A stretch of DNA of 64,000 bases from contig CM074200.1 of NCBI GenBank assembly GCA_037179385.1, forward strand, positions 34,661,884-34,725,883, written 5' to 3'. Made by a program: the position numbers and the translations under genes. Below the pieces are notes generated by a model that did no database searches, was not told where the DNA came from, and saw only the letters and a list, made by a program, of their open reading frames with translations. Source of the DNA: Holothuria scabra. Lineage: Eukaryota; Echinodermata; Holothuroidea; Aspidochirotida; Holothuriidae. Below are positions 21,701 to 32,194 of this stretch, one piece after another; position 1 is the stretch's first letter; the number at the start of each line of letters is the position of its first letter.

Positions 21701-24079
21701 TCTTACTACCTGTGGAACAATACTATTGTAATTATTTCCCTAAAAATCCTTGCAGTTAGCAAAAAATTCAATTCAGTAATGCGTAGACTCCCTCTACAAA
21801 GGACTTTCGGAGGCCTAGCCTCTACACTGTTATGTGCAAACATATCTAGGATATGATGCACAAAATGTAGCGGTCATTGACTACAAAAATTCAGCTTCAA
21901 CAAAGTAATAATTACCAGTAACTTCCTGGATGAATGGCACCCCACATCATTAATTTCATTTTTGAAATGAGATTAACTTAAGTGGGTTAGAAAATGTTAA
22001 TGAGTCCAAAGTGTATGACCTCATCAGATTCGCAATTCTGTGTAAAGCTCCCTATACCAGATCTACAAAAACATTTTGGAATTTAGTCCAACCAGAAAAA
22101 AAAAAAAATAATTAAAAATTAAAATATACATAAAACTATATACTGGACTCTCATTTATATTAAGGAATCAGTTTCACTGCAATAAACTGAAGAAGTTGAG
22201 TCCCATAGGGGATTTGTTTGTACTGAGCCAGTGGCTAAAATGATGTCACATTTCGGTACTCTAAAGCAGTTAAAATGATATTAATACTGTAGTAACTGAG
22301 TTACTGCTTATCTCATTTAAGGCCACACATGGATTTTTGAGGTCTTATGAAGTTGTATACATATTGTGTTTATTGAATTTCAAACCACCTGTGGCAATGT
22401 TATTATTTGAAAGTACAAGATATCTCCATGGTTACGTAGCATTGTAGCATAACTGGTAAAGATTGTACTAATTGACTCATTCATTGAGATTGATACATAA
22501 CTTTGACAATTTTTTTTTTTTTTATGTCAGTGCTGGCCTGGGTCGGACAGGATGCTACATTGCTATCAGTATTGGTATGAGACAATTGGATGAGGAACAT
22601 ATGACGGATATCTTGGGCATTGTGTGCCAAATAAGAAAAGATAGGTATGTATCTTTATCATTCTTCACAAAGGTTGGGTACAGTACAAGGTATGACTTGG
22701 GTGATCAGCCACCCCCACCCTCCTCCCCCCTCTCCACACAAATGTCTCTCATTCTGTAGATATACTAATTCAGAACCTGAAATATTATAGAAAATTTGGT
22801 AATTATTGCACCATTTTGTAACATCCACATCTTTTTTTTTTTCAGTCTTAGCTCACTGGCTTGTTTATCCCACTCCTTTGTTTATGCTGAGCACAGAGCA
22901 CAATGGCAGAAGGTTCGATTTAATCCTTCACTATGACTGAGTCAATTGTCGACCTCTAGACCCCCCATCTGCAAGTGCGATGCTTGTGCTCATAATTTGA
23001 AAAAGTTAATGGTGATGAATTTTCAGAAATCGAATTGAATTGTGAAACCTATTATGCCCCTACTTACCTCACCTAACCTACAACTACTATTGGACAGTCC
23101 ATTTACTGCGGTATGATCACTGGCAATGAAATCCTAGACTGGTGGCGCTATGCCACTTCCTACAGCTGGCTATCCCTACTCTTTCTTGTTTCATCACCAG
23201 TGGAATGTTTCACATTGGTGAATTTTCAGAAGTCAAATTAAATTGCAAATTATCTGCTCATGAAATATATATATGTAAAAATGATGATTTACTACATTTG
23301 AACATTTGTCATTAGTATGCAAGGAAAATTTTAAGTATTTATAACATTTCATGAGAAATTGTCATTATGTGGCTACTTGATCTTTCCAAGAAGGCCTTAC
23401 CTTCCCCTAAAGGGCAAGAGCAGTCACCCCAACTTGAAGTAGTGTAGTAGACTGTCCTATTTCATGATTAGCCCTTGGGAGCCATGTGACAACTTTTTTT
23501 CTCTTCAGGTGTGAAATTTACTTGAAGTAGCTGTTTGGTTTACCTTGGATGTATGCAATGTTGAAGTCATAAAATGTGTTGGAAGATTCTCGGAAGAGAA
23601 ATAAAAAGGAAAATGTGATATTAAACTGTTGCTTCAAAATAGGTTTGAAGGGAGGGCTCTTGACCTTTAGGCATCATGCCCAGGGAAGAGTGCCCTAATT
23701 AATGAAGTATTTGCATACAATGGAAGCATTAAAAATAAAAAAATGTCATATCAGAACAATGGAGACAACATTACAGGTTATATTTTCTTATAATTTAAGT
23801 GGTTTTGGTGCTGTTTGGGTATAAGATTGCTTTCTTCAAGTTTTATGGACTTAATTAGCTTCCCGTTTCAACCCTTTCTTTAGTCTACATTGATGTCATT
23901 TGGACATCAATTTATTATGCTGGAAATTCAAGTTGTGCCCATTTTTTGATAAATTTCCCCTTTGTGGGTTTTTTATTTTGTTTTACAGAGGAGGGCTGGT
24001 CCAAACAAACGAACAATATGAATTTATTCATCAGGCATTATGTCTGCATGAGAAGTCACTTCCTGAAACACCGACTTAA
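594..24079 (+). CDS. PTPRR/PTPN5: KIM-family protein tyrosine phosphatase (PTPRR/PTPN5-like), 9 exons, 5' partial
   Basis: The exons join in phase to 386 residues ending at TAA 24077-24079. In this family the enzyme dephosphorylates the activation-loop tyrosine of ERK and p38 MAP kinases, docking through a kinase interaction motif (KIM). Seen here: a VCYCCYRAW start, typical of the cytosolic edge of a membrane segment, so the transmembrane exon should lie to the left; the [19 protein letters not shown] at residues 64-79, with an RRAS protein kinase A-type site (S71); KNRYR pTyr loop at 147-151; WPD loop with Asp283; signature [10 protein letters not shown] with nucleophile Cys318 and Arg324; Q loop QTNEQY with Gln362. 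All catalytic residues are intact. The domain size fits the family. Invertebrates commonly have one KIM-PTP, so PTPRR, PTPN5 and PTPN7 cannot be told apart from this piece. The isoform start is outside the window. Confidence 0.93.
2092..2622 (+). repeat. family B repeat, copy 1 (left arm of inverted pair)
   Basis: The reverse complement of 4247-4768 follows this stretch closely: shared words include AAAAAGTGAACTT, AGCACATATGACATCA, ATGGACAGTCTTTT, AAGGTCAACACAACAGTCTG and TGTGAGGAAGTGATA. A third copy, of the right half only, is at 14347-14555. It is probably a short non-coding transposon family, class unknown. Confidence 0.8.
3165..3535 (+). repeat. dispersed repeat family C, copy 1
   Basis: It matches 12878-13215 in direct orientation, with shared words GATTCTGCCAGAA, CTAAACCCCA, GTCCAAACTGA and AGTTCAAACATTGCTGCAAA. 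Both copies end in G-rich sequence. No TIR or target duplication was identified. Confidence 0.7.
4247..4768 (-). repeat. family B repeat, copy 2 (right arm of inverted pair)
   Basis: It is the inverted partner of 2092-2622 with about 1.6 kb between the arms, inside a transcribed intron. Confidence 0.8.
5528..5916. mobile_element. hAT-like MITE with internal short hairpins
   Basis: The ends are imperfect inverted repeats: CAGGCCTTGATCTTC on the left, and CAGGGCTCGATCTTC as the reverse complement of the right. A CAGG start is usual for hAT elements. Inside are several GGTTGTC/GACAACC hairpins. A clean 8-bp target duplication was not visible, so the class is tentative. A related fragment lies at about 4845-4915. 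Confidence 0.55.
6274..6357 (+). CDS. PTPRR/PTPN5: KIM-PTP exon 2 (second half of KIM)
   Basis: It encodes residues 68-95 and part of Ser96. The acceptor is TTAG at 6270-6273 and the donor GTAAGT at 6358. The [12 protein letters not shown] segment completes the kinase interaction motif, and WVASPPKES resembles the SPREES stretch before the PTP domain in vertebrate relatives. A second in-phase donor (GTGGGT after GTAAG, about 6332) would skip eight or nine residues. The longer form matches the family better. Confidence 0.85.
6358..7520 (+). other. phosphatase intron 2
   Basis: About 1.2 kb of AT-rich sequence with a C10/A11 homopolymer junction near 6370. I see no feature beyond the splice sites. 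Confidence 0.5.
7521..7620 (+). CDS. PTPRR/PTPN5: KIM-PTP exon 3
   Basis: It encodes residues 96-129, [13 protein letters not shown] through ALHEEFW, the helical lead-in to the PTP domain. The acceptor is TTTACAG ending at 7520 and the donor GTAAGT at 7621. It ends in phase 0. Confidence 0.9.
7764..8250 (+). repeat. GT microsatellite followed by AGGTCA-rich repeat
   Basis: A (GT)n stretch at about 7766-7810 leads into a unit with repeated AGGTCA words, often paired, such as AGGTCAAAGGTCA. Similar AGGTCA-rich sequence occurs at 35880-36200, so this is probably a dispersed repeat and not a unique regulatory element. Confidence 0.6.
10305..10865. repeat. degenerate tandem array, unit near 30 bp
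   Basis: About 18 to 20 variants of ATTCTTTCATCTTGAAAAG followed by a short spacer and GATTCTTGAG-like sequence. Units differ in length and sequence, so the array is old. The alternation of TCTT and AAGA allows small hairpins. Confidence 0.65.
12878..13215 (+). repeat. dispersed repeat family C, copy 2
   Basis: Direct match to 3165-3535, with poly-G runs of 11 and 9 at about 13142 and 13173 at its right end. These create a spurious Pro-rich frame on the other strand. Confidence 0.7.
13535..14102. mobile_element. hAT-type MITE with 8-bp target duplication
   Basis: Perfect 11-bp terminal inverted repeats CAGGCTTGGGG and CCCCAAGCCTG are flanked by the 8-bp direct repeat CATCCTAA (13527-13534 and 14103-14110). 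This is the hallmark of hAT transposition. The 568-bp interior is non-coding and full of GTAATCGATTAC-like palindromic words. It inserted into a tandem copy of the exon 4 head, 47 bases before the real acceptor. Confidence 0.93.
14150..14305 (+). CDS. PTPRR/PTPN5: KIM-PTP exon 4 (pTyr-recognition loop)
   Basis: It encodes residues 130-181, from AIPMNHPE through [11 protein letters not shown] to [15 protein letters not shown] is the phosphotyrosine-recognition loop and DYINAN the conserved core strand of all classical PTPs. The acceptor is CTCTTTAG and the donor GTGAGT; both ends are phase 0. Its first bases have decayed tandem copies upstream at about 13461 and 13511. Confidence 0.95.
14347..14555 (+). 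repeat. family B repeat, partial copy 3
   Basis: It matches the right half of 2092-2622, from AACAAAGCATTCC to TTTTTTGCTTAAACTTCCCC. Confidence 0.75.
14627..14927. mobile_element. MITE-like element with subterminal inverted repeats
   Basis: The left arm, from CCTATTATGCTCCTACTTACC to GGACAGTCCATCTAC, is mirrored by the reverse complement of 14882-14927. A related arm occurs at about 23045-23130. No target duplication was confirmed. Confidence 0.55.
15449..15586 (+). CDS. PTPRR/PTPN5: KIM-PTP exon 5
   Basis: It encodes residues 182-227, including [20 protein letters not shown] and [13 protein letters not shown], conserved PTP core motifs. The acceptor is TTTTTTAG and the donor GTATGG at 15587, a fairly weak site. 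Reading through the donor meets TAG at 15596. A 64-bp satellite starts 24 bases downstream. Confidence 0.95.
15610..16508. repeat. 64-bp satellite, 14 near-identical units
   Basis: The marker GATGCCCCCTCTT recurs every 64 bases from 15626 to 16458, giving 14 units. Units 9-14 alternate between AACAGGAAAC and AGCAGGGAAC variants. Each unit contains CAATTGTAAGATG, which resembles a 5' splice site. The array starts 24 bases after the exon 5 donor. Confidence 0.97.
18207..18999. repeat. 113-bp satellite, 7 units
   Basis: GTGTCTCTCAGATCACTGG recurs at 18225, 18338, 18451, 18564, 18678, 18791 and 18904, a 113-bp period with one single-base slip. Each unit carries an A-tract and GCATGC. First and last units are the most diverged. 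Confidence 0.96.
19110..19250 (+). repeat. SINE family, partial copy
   Basis: It shares the GTGCTTGG, AAACAAGC, CCACAACTGGGAAAAAGGC and ACCAATTGGTTAGAAACTGA blocks with the copies at 36478 and 61018, but lacks the tRNA-like head. Confidence 0.6.
19459..19572 (+). CDS. PTPRR/PTPN5: KIM-PTP exon 6
   Basis: It encodes residues 228-265, from SKCEMYWPQ to [17 protein letters not shown] is the usual PTP motif after the substrate-side loop. The acceptor is CTCAACAG and the donor GTGAGT; both ends are phase 0. Confidence 0.94.
19573..20676 (+). other. phosphatase intron 6
   Basis: No feature apart from poly-G tracts, the longest of 17 at 20526-20542. Confidence 0.5.
20677..20837 (+). CDS. PTPRR/PTPN5: KIM-PTP exon 7 (WPD loop and catalytic Cys)
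   Basis: It encodes residues 266-318 and two bases of Ser319. It carries [14 protein letters not shown], with general acid Asp283, and ends VIVHC with the nucleophile Cys318. The acceptor is CTTTCAG and the donor GTATGT. The split inside the HCSAG signature joins in phase with exon 8. Confidence 0.96.
21235..21510 (+). repeat. dispersed repeat family F, copy 1
   Basis: Its reverse complement resembles 37790-38065, for example GATTGGTTAC with TCCTGCATCTGT, then GAAAGACCTCTTCAATGTTT. No ends were defined. Confidence 0.6.
21874..22268 (+). repeat. dispersed repeat family A, copy 2
   Basis: Direct match to 27-445. Confidence 0.7.
22531..22644 (+). CDS. PTPRR/PTPN5: KIM-PTP exon 8 (P loop)
   Basis: It encodes the end of Ser319 through residue 356: [12 protein letters not shown], then [13 protein letters not shown]. 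Arg324 binds the phosphate. The acceptor follows a long T tract and ends ATGTCAG; the donor is GTATGT. Confidence 0.96.
22645..23988 (+). other. phosphatase intron 8
   Basis: It contains a fragment related to the element at 14627 (about 23045-23190) and a diffuse repeat at 23425-23660 related to 849-1060, 9400-9545, 60560-60830 and 61797-61990. A TTTCAG at 22845 opens no supported exon. Confidence 0.5.
23989..24079 (+). CDS. PTPRR/PTPN5: KIM-PTP exon 9 (Q loop and stop)
   Basis: It encodes residues 357-386: [18 protein letters not shown], then [12 protein letters not shown] and TAA. Gln362 is the second-step catalytic glutamine. The acceptor is TTTTACAG. The tail after the last PTP helix is short, as in KIM-PTPs. 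Confidence 0.95.
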
Positions 24080-24183
24080 TGGCAAAGGTGAATTATGGCC
24101 AGGGTCGATGGCACAATGCAATACAAGTGACCATTCCAAAGTTTACAACCAATTTTCAGAATAGAGTCAAGAAAACTAAAAAG

Positions 24184-24189
24184 AATAAA
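24184..24189 (+). terminator. candidate polyadenylation signal of the phosphatase gene
   Basis: AATAAA stands 105 bases after the stop codon. It is the nearest canonical hexamer. AT-rich sequence makes chance hexamers common and longer 3' UTRs are possible. Confidence 0.45.
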
Positions 24190-27100
24190 GGAAACCTTTG
24201 ATTACAGTGGATGTTATACGAAGGTTGTTCTGTTTGAGGTAGTAGGAGAATTAAAAATAACAATCATTCTTAGTTGTTATTTAAGAGAACAAAAAAAGGT
24301 CATTATTTTTTATGTAAAAAAGTTTAATTAGCAGCTGTTACAATTAAGGCATAGCCACCAAAATATGAATATGCATGAGTGAATTTCAATATTGGTGGGT
24401 AAATTATCCTTTAATCTAAAATCTTGAGAGAAAAAAATGTGCATTTATGACTCAATTGATTTTAGGTGCATTTTTTGAGGCAGGTCGTAACTATCTGAGG
24501 TGTGTACATTTATATTTTTGCATGCAGTTTTAGAGAACACACTTAAAGAGAAGAAAAATTTTGGGGCTTGATAAAACTTGTAGAGTGTCCTCAAGAATAT
24601 TCTATGCCTTTTATCTTTGTCCATTTCTGCTTTATCAAATCATGGACATTTTCTCTTCTGCTGCATTCAAAATGTTACCGTAATTTCTGTAACGAATATT
24701 CACGTATAAGTGTATGAGCGATAAGAAAAGCTGTAATAGCTTTACATATGAATATTCAGTTATGCATACCTGTTACCATGGTGATAAAACGATCTGCAAC
24801 TGCTAATAAGAAAGGAGCATGTTCTTTACCAATTAGATATTCTTGTTTTAAAGAATAGAAGATGGATAATGAATTGCCTGTAAGTTGTATAACAGCTTAT
24901 TAACAGCTGCTTCTGAAAGAGTATCATGTGGAAAAAAAAAAAAGATATGGAGAGGCAAATTATTGTTGAAGGATTTCTAAGTTAAAAAAAATGATTTAAT
25001 TACTAAATATATATGTCTTGTAAAAAGTATTATATTTTTCATCCTCTGCTTACAGCTAATTTTATTTTCTTGTTTGCATATATGTATTATTCAGAGTGGT
25101 ATTATGACAATGGAATGCCCCCATTGGAGATAAGAGGCACTGTATGCAGTCCTTTAGTAGTATTAAAAGTAGTTTGGGAAAAAAAAAATATCTACAAATT
25201 CATAAATACTTTTTCAGCTTCTTTGAAGAATATTGTGAAAGCTAACAAAAAAAGCCTCTCCTTGTTGGTGTAAATGTCACAAAGGTTGAAAGCAGTTTCA
25301 GGCTTGAACTCTAATAAGTTAAGAGGATATTTTTTATGGAAATATGTTTCACAGATATTAATCGTCTATTTTGCTGTTTTTTGGGTGGGGGGGGGGGGGG
25401 GGGAGGTGTTAGAGGGAGGGAAACTTTTTAATGACAGTGTATAGACAAACAGATTTATTAAAAAAGATTGCTACAAACTGGCCAGTATATTAATCTATCT
25501 CTATCGATTTCATGTGAAACAAACAACTGGAATGCTAGCATGTCACCCTATGTTAAAAGAAACTTTAATGATGTATGTGTGGCTTAGCCTCTATATAGAA
25601 GTTTATATTCCACTTTGTTTGTTAAAAAGACATCATATTGATTATATCCTTATAAAGATATACAGAGATACATTATCACATTATGAATACATGTGATTGG
25701 GTACACCATAGGACCAGTGGAGATTTCTTTTTTTTTTTTTTTTGGGGGGGGGGGGAAGGGGGGTAGGGCAATTAGAATCCTCTAGTTAGTTAAAACTCCA
25801 GTGTTGCAGGGGCATAATCAATCCTAAAATCCTTGCCTTAAGTTGTTCACAATAGCTATAAAAATGGAACAAGCCTTTTTCCATAAAAAAGCACCAGCGT
25901 TCAATTTTCTACGCATTGATATTTGTCATTTATTTTTTAGAGATTTGGTTTCCAGTGAAGTCATATGCTTAACTTTTAATTTTCATGGTGAATATTACAA
26001 CAAGAAAGTTAAAATTGTTGGCTTACTCTACCTTACTGTCTCTGTTGTAGTTTAGAACAATCAAAGACCTTTTTCAGATTAAAAAAAAACTTATTGTCTC
26101 TCATGTTTTCAAATCCCTGTTTTATCAGAATTTCAAGTGACTGCTATTTTGGGGAGACATTGTCAGTGCTAAGCAAGGACAAGTACACATCTGAAAAAAA
26201 TTTGGAATTTGTCTCAAAAATTTTCCCATTATTTGTCATTCTTCTCTGGAATGACTAAAATAAAATACTAATTTATTCATACTTATACAAGAACAAGGAA
26301 GATGTTCTATTATTTATTAAAAAAGAGTTAAATTGATATCAGACATTAAGACAGCTTTACTTTTACCTGTTTATTAAAAGCGAAGACCCTTGCAGAAAGC
26401 AATACCCTCAAGTTGCAATGCATTAAAGAAACGCACCGAAGAAATGCAATATTTTCAACATTCCCATCATGCTATTTTCCTTTGAGAGTTTTCATTCCTG
26501 GACCGATTGTATTTATTCTTCAAAGTTTATCAAATGTCATTCCTTGATGATAATTTATTTCACTCCTTCTCTTTGGTTTCCAGCTGTTTTTCTCAGTCTT
26601 TTGTTTAAGTTATGCCATTCAAATACCTGGAAAGGTAATTCTGTTCCTTTTTCTTCATTTTAAAACAAAAATCTTATGGAGGTTGTAACCCTCTGCTTAA
26701 AATGTTTGAATTTTAAAAAGTTGCAAATGTGACTATTTATTTATACCATTCCATATTACAACAATTCAAAATTTTTGAGTTGTCAGCATTTATCATGTCC
26801 GTTTGTCCATAAAATAATGATTTCTTATATATTGAACCAGATGCCCATCCTTTAGAAAATGAAATAAATTTGACAACTCCACTTCATTGACAAAAAGTAA
26901 TAAATTTCATAAAAATTGATGTATTTTGTTACCTCTGGCAAAAAAATTTCTAAATCTCAGCATTATATATTTGGTTAATCCTACACATCAAATCCATAGA
27001 AGATTATAGCAGAATCCCATTTCAAAGCCACTTATGGAGAAATGATGGCTGTAGGTTCAAATATCATCATATCAATTTTTATGTGATAGATTACTTAATT

Positions 27101-28151
27101 CTGTTTTCTTTTTTAAGAAAGAGAAGAGAGAGTTTCTGAAAGATTTGAACTTTATTCTTCTCATCAAAAAAACCATGACTGAGAAAAGGGTGAGTGGATG
27201 GTTAAAACTGTTAATCTAGTTTTGCCCTTCAAAAAAGGAATTCTGTCAGTACAGGGTGTTCTTGCACAATTCTTAATACATAAATGAGGACGCTGGCACT
27301 TTAAAGGTTTTTTTGTGATAGTTGTTCAAACTTTGAAAAGTTTAACCCAATTAAAACTGTCATGTATCTAAAAGTAGAAAATGTTTTTTGGCAATGTTGT
27401 AACTAAACTTCTACAAATTTGTGGCATACAGTTTGTATTCATCTTATTGTGTGATTTCTTTTGTAGTATTCTCTCTTTAACGATATCTGAACAAGATTGG
27501 AAGGAATGAGTTTTGTGATTAAGTGGTGGTATAGGAAGACAGAGCAAGACAAAATGAAATTAAAGAAAATTTTATATTTCAGGCAAACTGAACAAAATAT
27601 GAGAGATTAAAAGTGAACATTCTACAGAGAATAGAACTTATATATTTCAGATGATCTATTAATTTAAAAGGGATATTCAAATTGTATATGTGCAATAATC
27701 AGTGGGTGTTGACCTCATATGGCATAGGATACTCATCGCTGCTTTGATCCATTTGATGGTGTACATATCTATTTACAAATGGCAGTCTAATAAAAAATTA
27801 TTTGCATTTTGGTCAAGAACAAAAAAAACATAAAAAAATGATGTTTTCTTAAGTTATACAATGGAAGAACACTGTGGATTACACTGTGTGTGCAGACCAT
27901 ATTTATTGAGCCACATTTGGTCTGAGCTATTTGGTTCCCTACCACATAGGTCTGGTTGAAGTGGTCTTAAGTAGGTTGTTTGTCTCAGGATTTGTGGACA
28001 AGCAATTAATTGTTCACTGACCAGGATACACATAATAACACTTTTGGATCCTTGGTCTTGCAGACTTGTAGGAACTGTAGTTTCAATGGCATTAGCCATT
28101 CTTTAAAATCGAGAAAAATTGTAACTCTGAGTTTAACATACTAATATTGGG
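24190..28151. other. intergenic, no gene seen
   Basis: AT-rich sequence with poly-G tracts at 25387-25403 (17 G) and 25744-25755 (12 G). The only coding-like signal is the small candidate exon at 27118-27189. Confidence 0.5.
27118..27189 (+). other. candidate orphan exon, 24 codons
   Basis: A pyrimidine-rich acceptor TTCTTTTTTAAG precedes 72 bases open in only one frame (KEKREFLKDLNFILLIKK and on), followed by a GTGAGT donor. No partner exon or family was recognised. It could be an untranslated or alternative exon, or chance. Confidence 0.2.
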
Positions 28152-28456
28152 TTAAAGGACCAGTCCTCTCACCCTAAACTTCACTTCTTGTAGGGTGGTA
28201 CATAAACTCTCCATTGGCCCGGCTTTTGCATTAACTGTTAATTCAAACAATGCAGATTGCCAAAGCTTATATTACACAGCTTGAACTGTACTGAGAGTGT
28301 TTTGGTTATACACATAGAGTTTTTCTATACTCACCCTGAAGCAATAAACTGAGATAGTGAGTGGATATGAATTAATTTCAGACAATTGTGGGAGGGGCTT
28401 AAGTAAGAAGGTTAGGAGAATTGGTACTGTTTGGGGTGAGACAAGTGAGCCTTTAA
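28152..28456. mobile_element. TTAA-flanked MITE (family D, copy 1)
   Basis: TTAA stands at both ends, with imperfect inverted repeats: left AGGACCAGTCCTCTCACCC, right reverse complement AGGCTCACTTGTCTCACCC. A TTAA target is typical of piggyBac-type insertion. The interior is non-coding. A longer related copy is at 52996-53760. Confidence 0.7.
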
Positions 28457-31400
28457 ATGGAATGGCTATAATGGGTGATGAGTCCATATTTTTAATACAT
28501 ATAAAATTATTAGCCTATATACCAGTACATCAAAAAATAGTTTGGTTTCACAGCTTGAATCCAAGATTTTTACCAGGCTCTATAAAGAAACATAAGTTGT
28601 TGCCTGGCCTTGCAGGGCGGAGTTATACCAGGTGCAAAATCATGAAGTCCAAGGCATAAAAATCACCTGGTGCCAGATTATGGCAAGGCTTGTGTAGACA
28701 CCAGTACTAATGGATTGATCATTCTTAAAGTGTACTAGATTTGGTCCCAAGAGGTCAGAACATATTGACCTGAAGTTGGTCTCATGTGTTTTGAGGGGGT
28801 GGTCATTGGTGGTCTTTGTAAGGGTTAGTGGTCTGTTAATTAATACTGGCACTGTAATGCATGCTTGTGTCCATTCTTCCAGTGCCAAAGCTACTCCATG
28901 CTATGATTTCATTTGGTGGCTTACATCTTTGTTGGAACCTACTGGTATTGTTTGTCTTGCAAAAGCAATGGAATAAGGAAACTATCCCATGCCTCACATA
29001 TGGGAAAAAGGTCTGTGACATGGACGTTTTTCCCATACATGTTACTGTACATGTGAGAAAAAGAGTACCAAGATGGTCATCTGCTACGGTTTTGTGTAAA
29101 ACTTTGGACTTGCTCAAGTAAATCAACAGATTTTGCAAGAAAGTTGAAATATTTTCAGAATTATGCAACGTAATTTCAAAATCACTGCACATATTGCAGG
29201 AATATGATATAGTTGCTCATTCAAGTTAAACGTTTGTTTAAAATAGAACAGAGTCGTTGACTAATCATACAAGTTCTAGCCTCAAGGCAGCTATCTTGGG
29301 CTCTTTTTGTTCTAGTTGGTGGCGATAATCTACGGATATGACATGCGTGTTACATGCTCTGTTCTAGTATATAGGAAGTCCATGGTCTGTGGACACTAGA
29401 CTAAATGAGGAGGTTACTGTATATGTTTTGGTCTTTAACCCTAACTATACCTTCGTTGGTGCAACTGAATTAAGTTTTATCACCCAGTTAGAACAATTAA
29501 TGGTATGTCTGTCCTGTTCCCAGAATTAATGCTTCAAAGTGTGAAACGATGCAGAATGAAATTGTTTTATGTTAATTTTCCAGATTAGGTTAACAAATGC
29601 ATAACGAGGGATGGGGAGACCGTTGGAGCACAATTTTTTCCATGTGTTGGGTTTATCTGTGGTTGCTGAGAATAACTTGATGTGACTTTAGAAAGTGTTG
29701 GATATTGAAGTATGCTCTTGGATGGCTTTGTATAAAAATAAAAATTTAAAAACTGAAGTAGTTCCACACTTGTAAGCTCTTTCAATTTCTGTGAATTTGC
29801 ATTTTAAAAAGTTGTATCAAATTGAAAAAAATGGACCAAGTATAATAAATTTTTAAGAACTAAATGTAGATGATCAATCGATCATTTCACGTTTAATTAA
29901 ACTGCTGTTCATAGTTATTATAGGTAAGTGTGTATAATTGTCTAATTTATACCATTTTGACTACTACTTTTGTGCCATTCTGCTTGAAGAAATTACTGCA
30001 ATATCCCTTTTTTAATGAAACTTTTAAATTCTTTAAGAAGGAAAGGGTTATTTTCATGTTTCACCAGAAGCTTTTCTTGACAAAAAATTAAGATTTCACC
30101 TTCTTAATTGTGTTAATAATAATTGTGTTAATAATTGACTAACTCATTTGATATGGAATGACATTTTAGAAAACTTGATCCAAAAAGGGGGTTGGAGAGT
30201 TGAATATAATGATATTGGACCCTTTCACACAATAGGACATGGGGCTATCTGACATGATTTGATTAAAGTGAGATACAGAATTGAGGTTATTTTTACCAAA
30301 TGATATTTTATATCTTGATCAATCATAAACATACATTTCACCTTTGTTAGATCCCATGGCTGTTGGATCATTACCATATTCAACAGATTGTTGGTTCCGT
30401 GAGAGATCTGGCATTATTTAAGTCACATGTTAAATGTGTGAAAAATCATCAGAGAGTTTTGATAGATAGTTGTACACAGAGCATATTTTTAAATCACTTC
30501 ATAAATGGTATCAATTGTTATTTCTGTTTGTGATTGTCCACAAGACAGAAAACTTGAAGTGAAATATCACAATTACAGAGGACATAAAGGGGTCCTTTCA
30601 TCTTAGGTACTTCTGCCCTTTGTACTGTCTGGTATAAAAACGGGCGTTATAATGGGAATATATTTGAAAAAAAACATTTAGCACCATTAATTTGATGTGT
30701 CAGTTAAACCCTCAATGAACACAGAATAATTAAATATCTTTGATAAGGAATTGCTCTCAGTGATTCTTTCGTACCTGATGAAAAATATAATGTGGTTATG
30801 TTAGACCTTATCAAGTTTACTCATGGAATCTTGTTTGCTAGGATTTGAGTATCTCAGTATTATGTACATACCATTTTGATCTTAATATCTTGACTTTTAC
30901 TTTATTCTCATTTATTTATGCAAGAGTATTTCCAACCACTAAACCGTGGTCCTCTCAGGTCATTAATAATCCCTTCTTGCTTAGTCTGGTAGAATTAACA
31001 TGTAATTTGCATATGATTTACATGTTATGACTCATGTGTTGAATACTGCTTAAGATGGCATTGTGATGATAATATTATGTGTGTGCACATCTCTGTATGG
31101 TCATGGAGTTACTATGGAATCCAGTGCTAGCTATTGGAAACTTATATCACAAACAATTTGTTTGACTATTTGATCTCAGTACACAATCTTTACAAACAAA
31201 GGTCTTGTTATAAATCAGTTAATAATAATGCAAGTTTTGTTCCTCCCAGTTGAAAGCTGTAACAGTAAAAATTTACTAAAGAAATGGATATTTTAACAAG
31301 ACTACATGAAAATGACTTTATGAAGTCACATTTATTGAAAGCAGCAAAGTAATTTTTGAAAAGGGTTTCAGTATAAATTTAAAAAGAGCAGTATCACGTG

Positions 31401-32194
31401 ACGTAGTAATTGAATAGCCATGCTTACTGCTAGGCCAAAATTCAACAGTCAGTATGTTGGCCATCATATCAGGTGTTTCTCAGCTGACTATACATAGTGC
31501 ATGATTTTTGTCTGGCAGTCAAGAGAGGGGCGGCCTTATGATGTCCCTGAAAAGCGGTAGGTCTTGTGAAGTCCATGAAAAGGGGTGGGGCTTATAATGT
31601 CCATGAAAACAAAGGGCAATGTTAAAGAGGCTTTAATTACTCTGCAATGATCATTTGTAAAATTGGTGATGCATTAAATGTTAATATTAATACTAACATG
31701 TAGGATTTGTTCATTCCTTTATTTTAGAAGATGAATTCTGATGACCTGATTAATTGTCTACACTGATATCATAACTTATTCTGAACTTAGCCTACAGCTG
31801 TGTAGTGCTTATCACTGACCTCATAATGAATATTAATATGGAGATGTATCTCTTGTTGACTGATATACTGAAATATCAACATCAGAAATTGTAACTGATC
31901 AGAGAAGGAGACTAGGAAAGTCACTTTCATTAAAATTCTTCAAGTTAACTGTGTGAAGGAAAACTAATGCATTCTGAATTTGTATCTTTTGTTGGTGGGG
32001 CGGGGGGAGGGGAGAGAGGGGAAACCTCAGTTGACAGTTATGATAGAAGGTGTAACTCCAAAGGTTCCTAGTCAGAGGTGGACTCTTAGGTAGTCATAGA
32101 TCCAGTTTGGGTTCAAATGACAGTCAGAAATAATCAAGTTTGCTGCAGCTGCTAGACAAAACACAGTATGGATGATTGGCAATATAGCCTGGCA

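Larger units (their letters stand above)
20838..22530 (+). other. phosphatase intron 7
   Basis: It holds a family F repeat (21235-21510, inverted partner at 37790-38065) and family A copy 2 (21874-22268). Confidence 0.55.

Noticed and set aside
22846..22940. Possible exon after TTTTTTTTTCAG
   Set aside because: No donor in phase, and exons 8 and 9 join perfectly without it.
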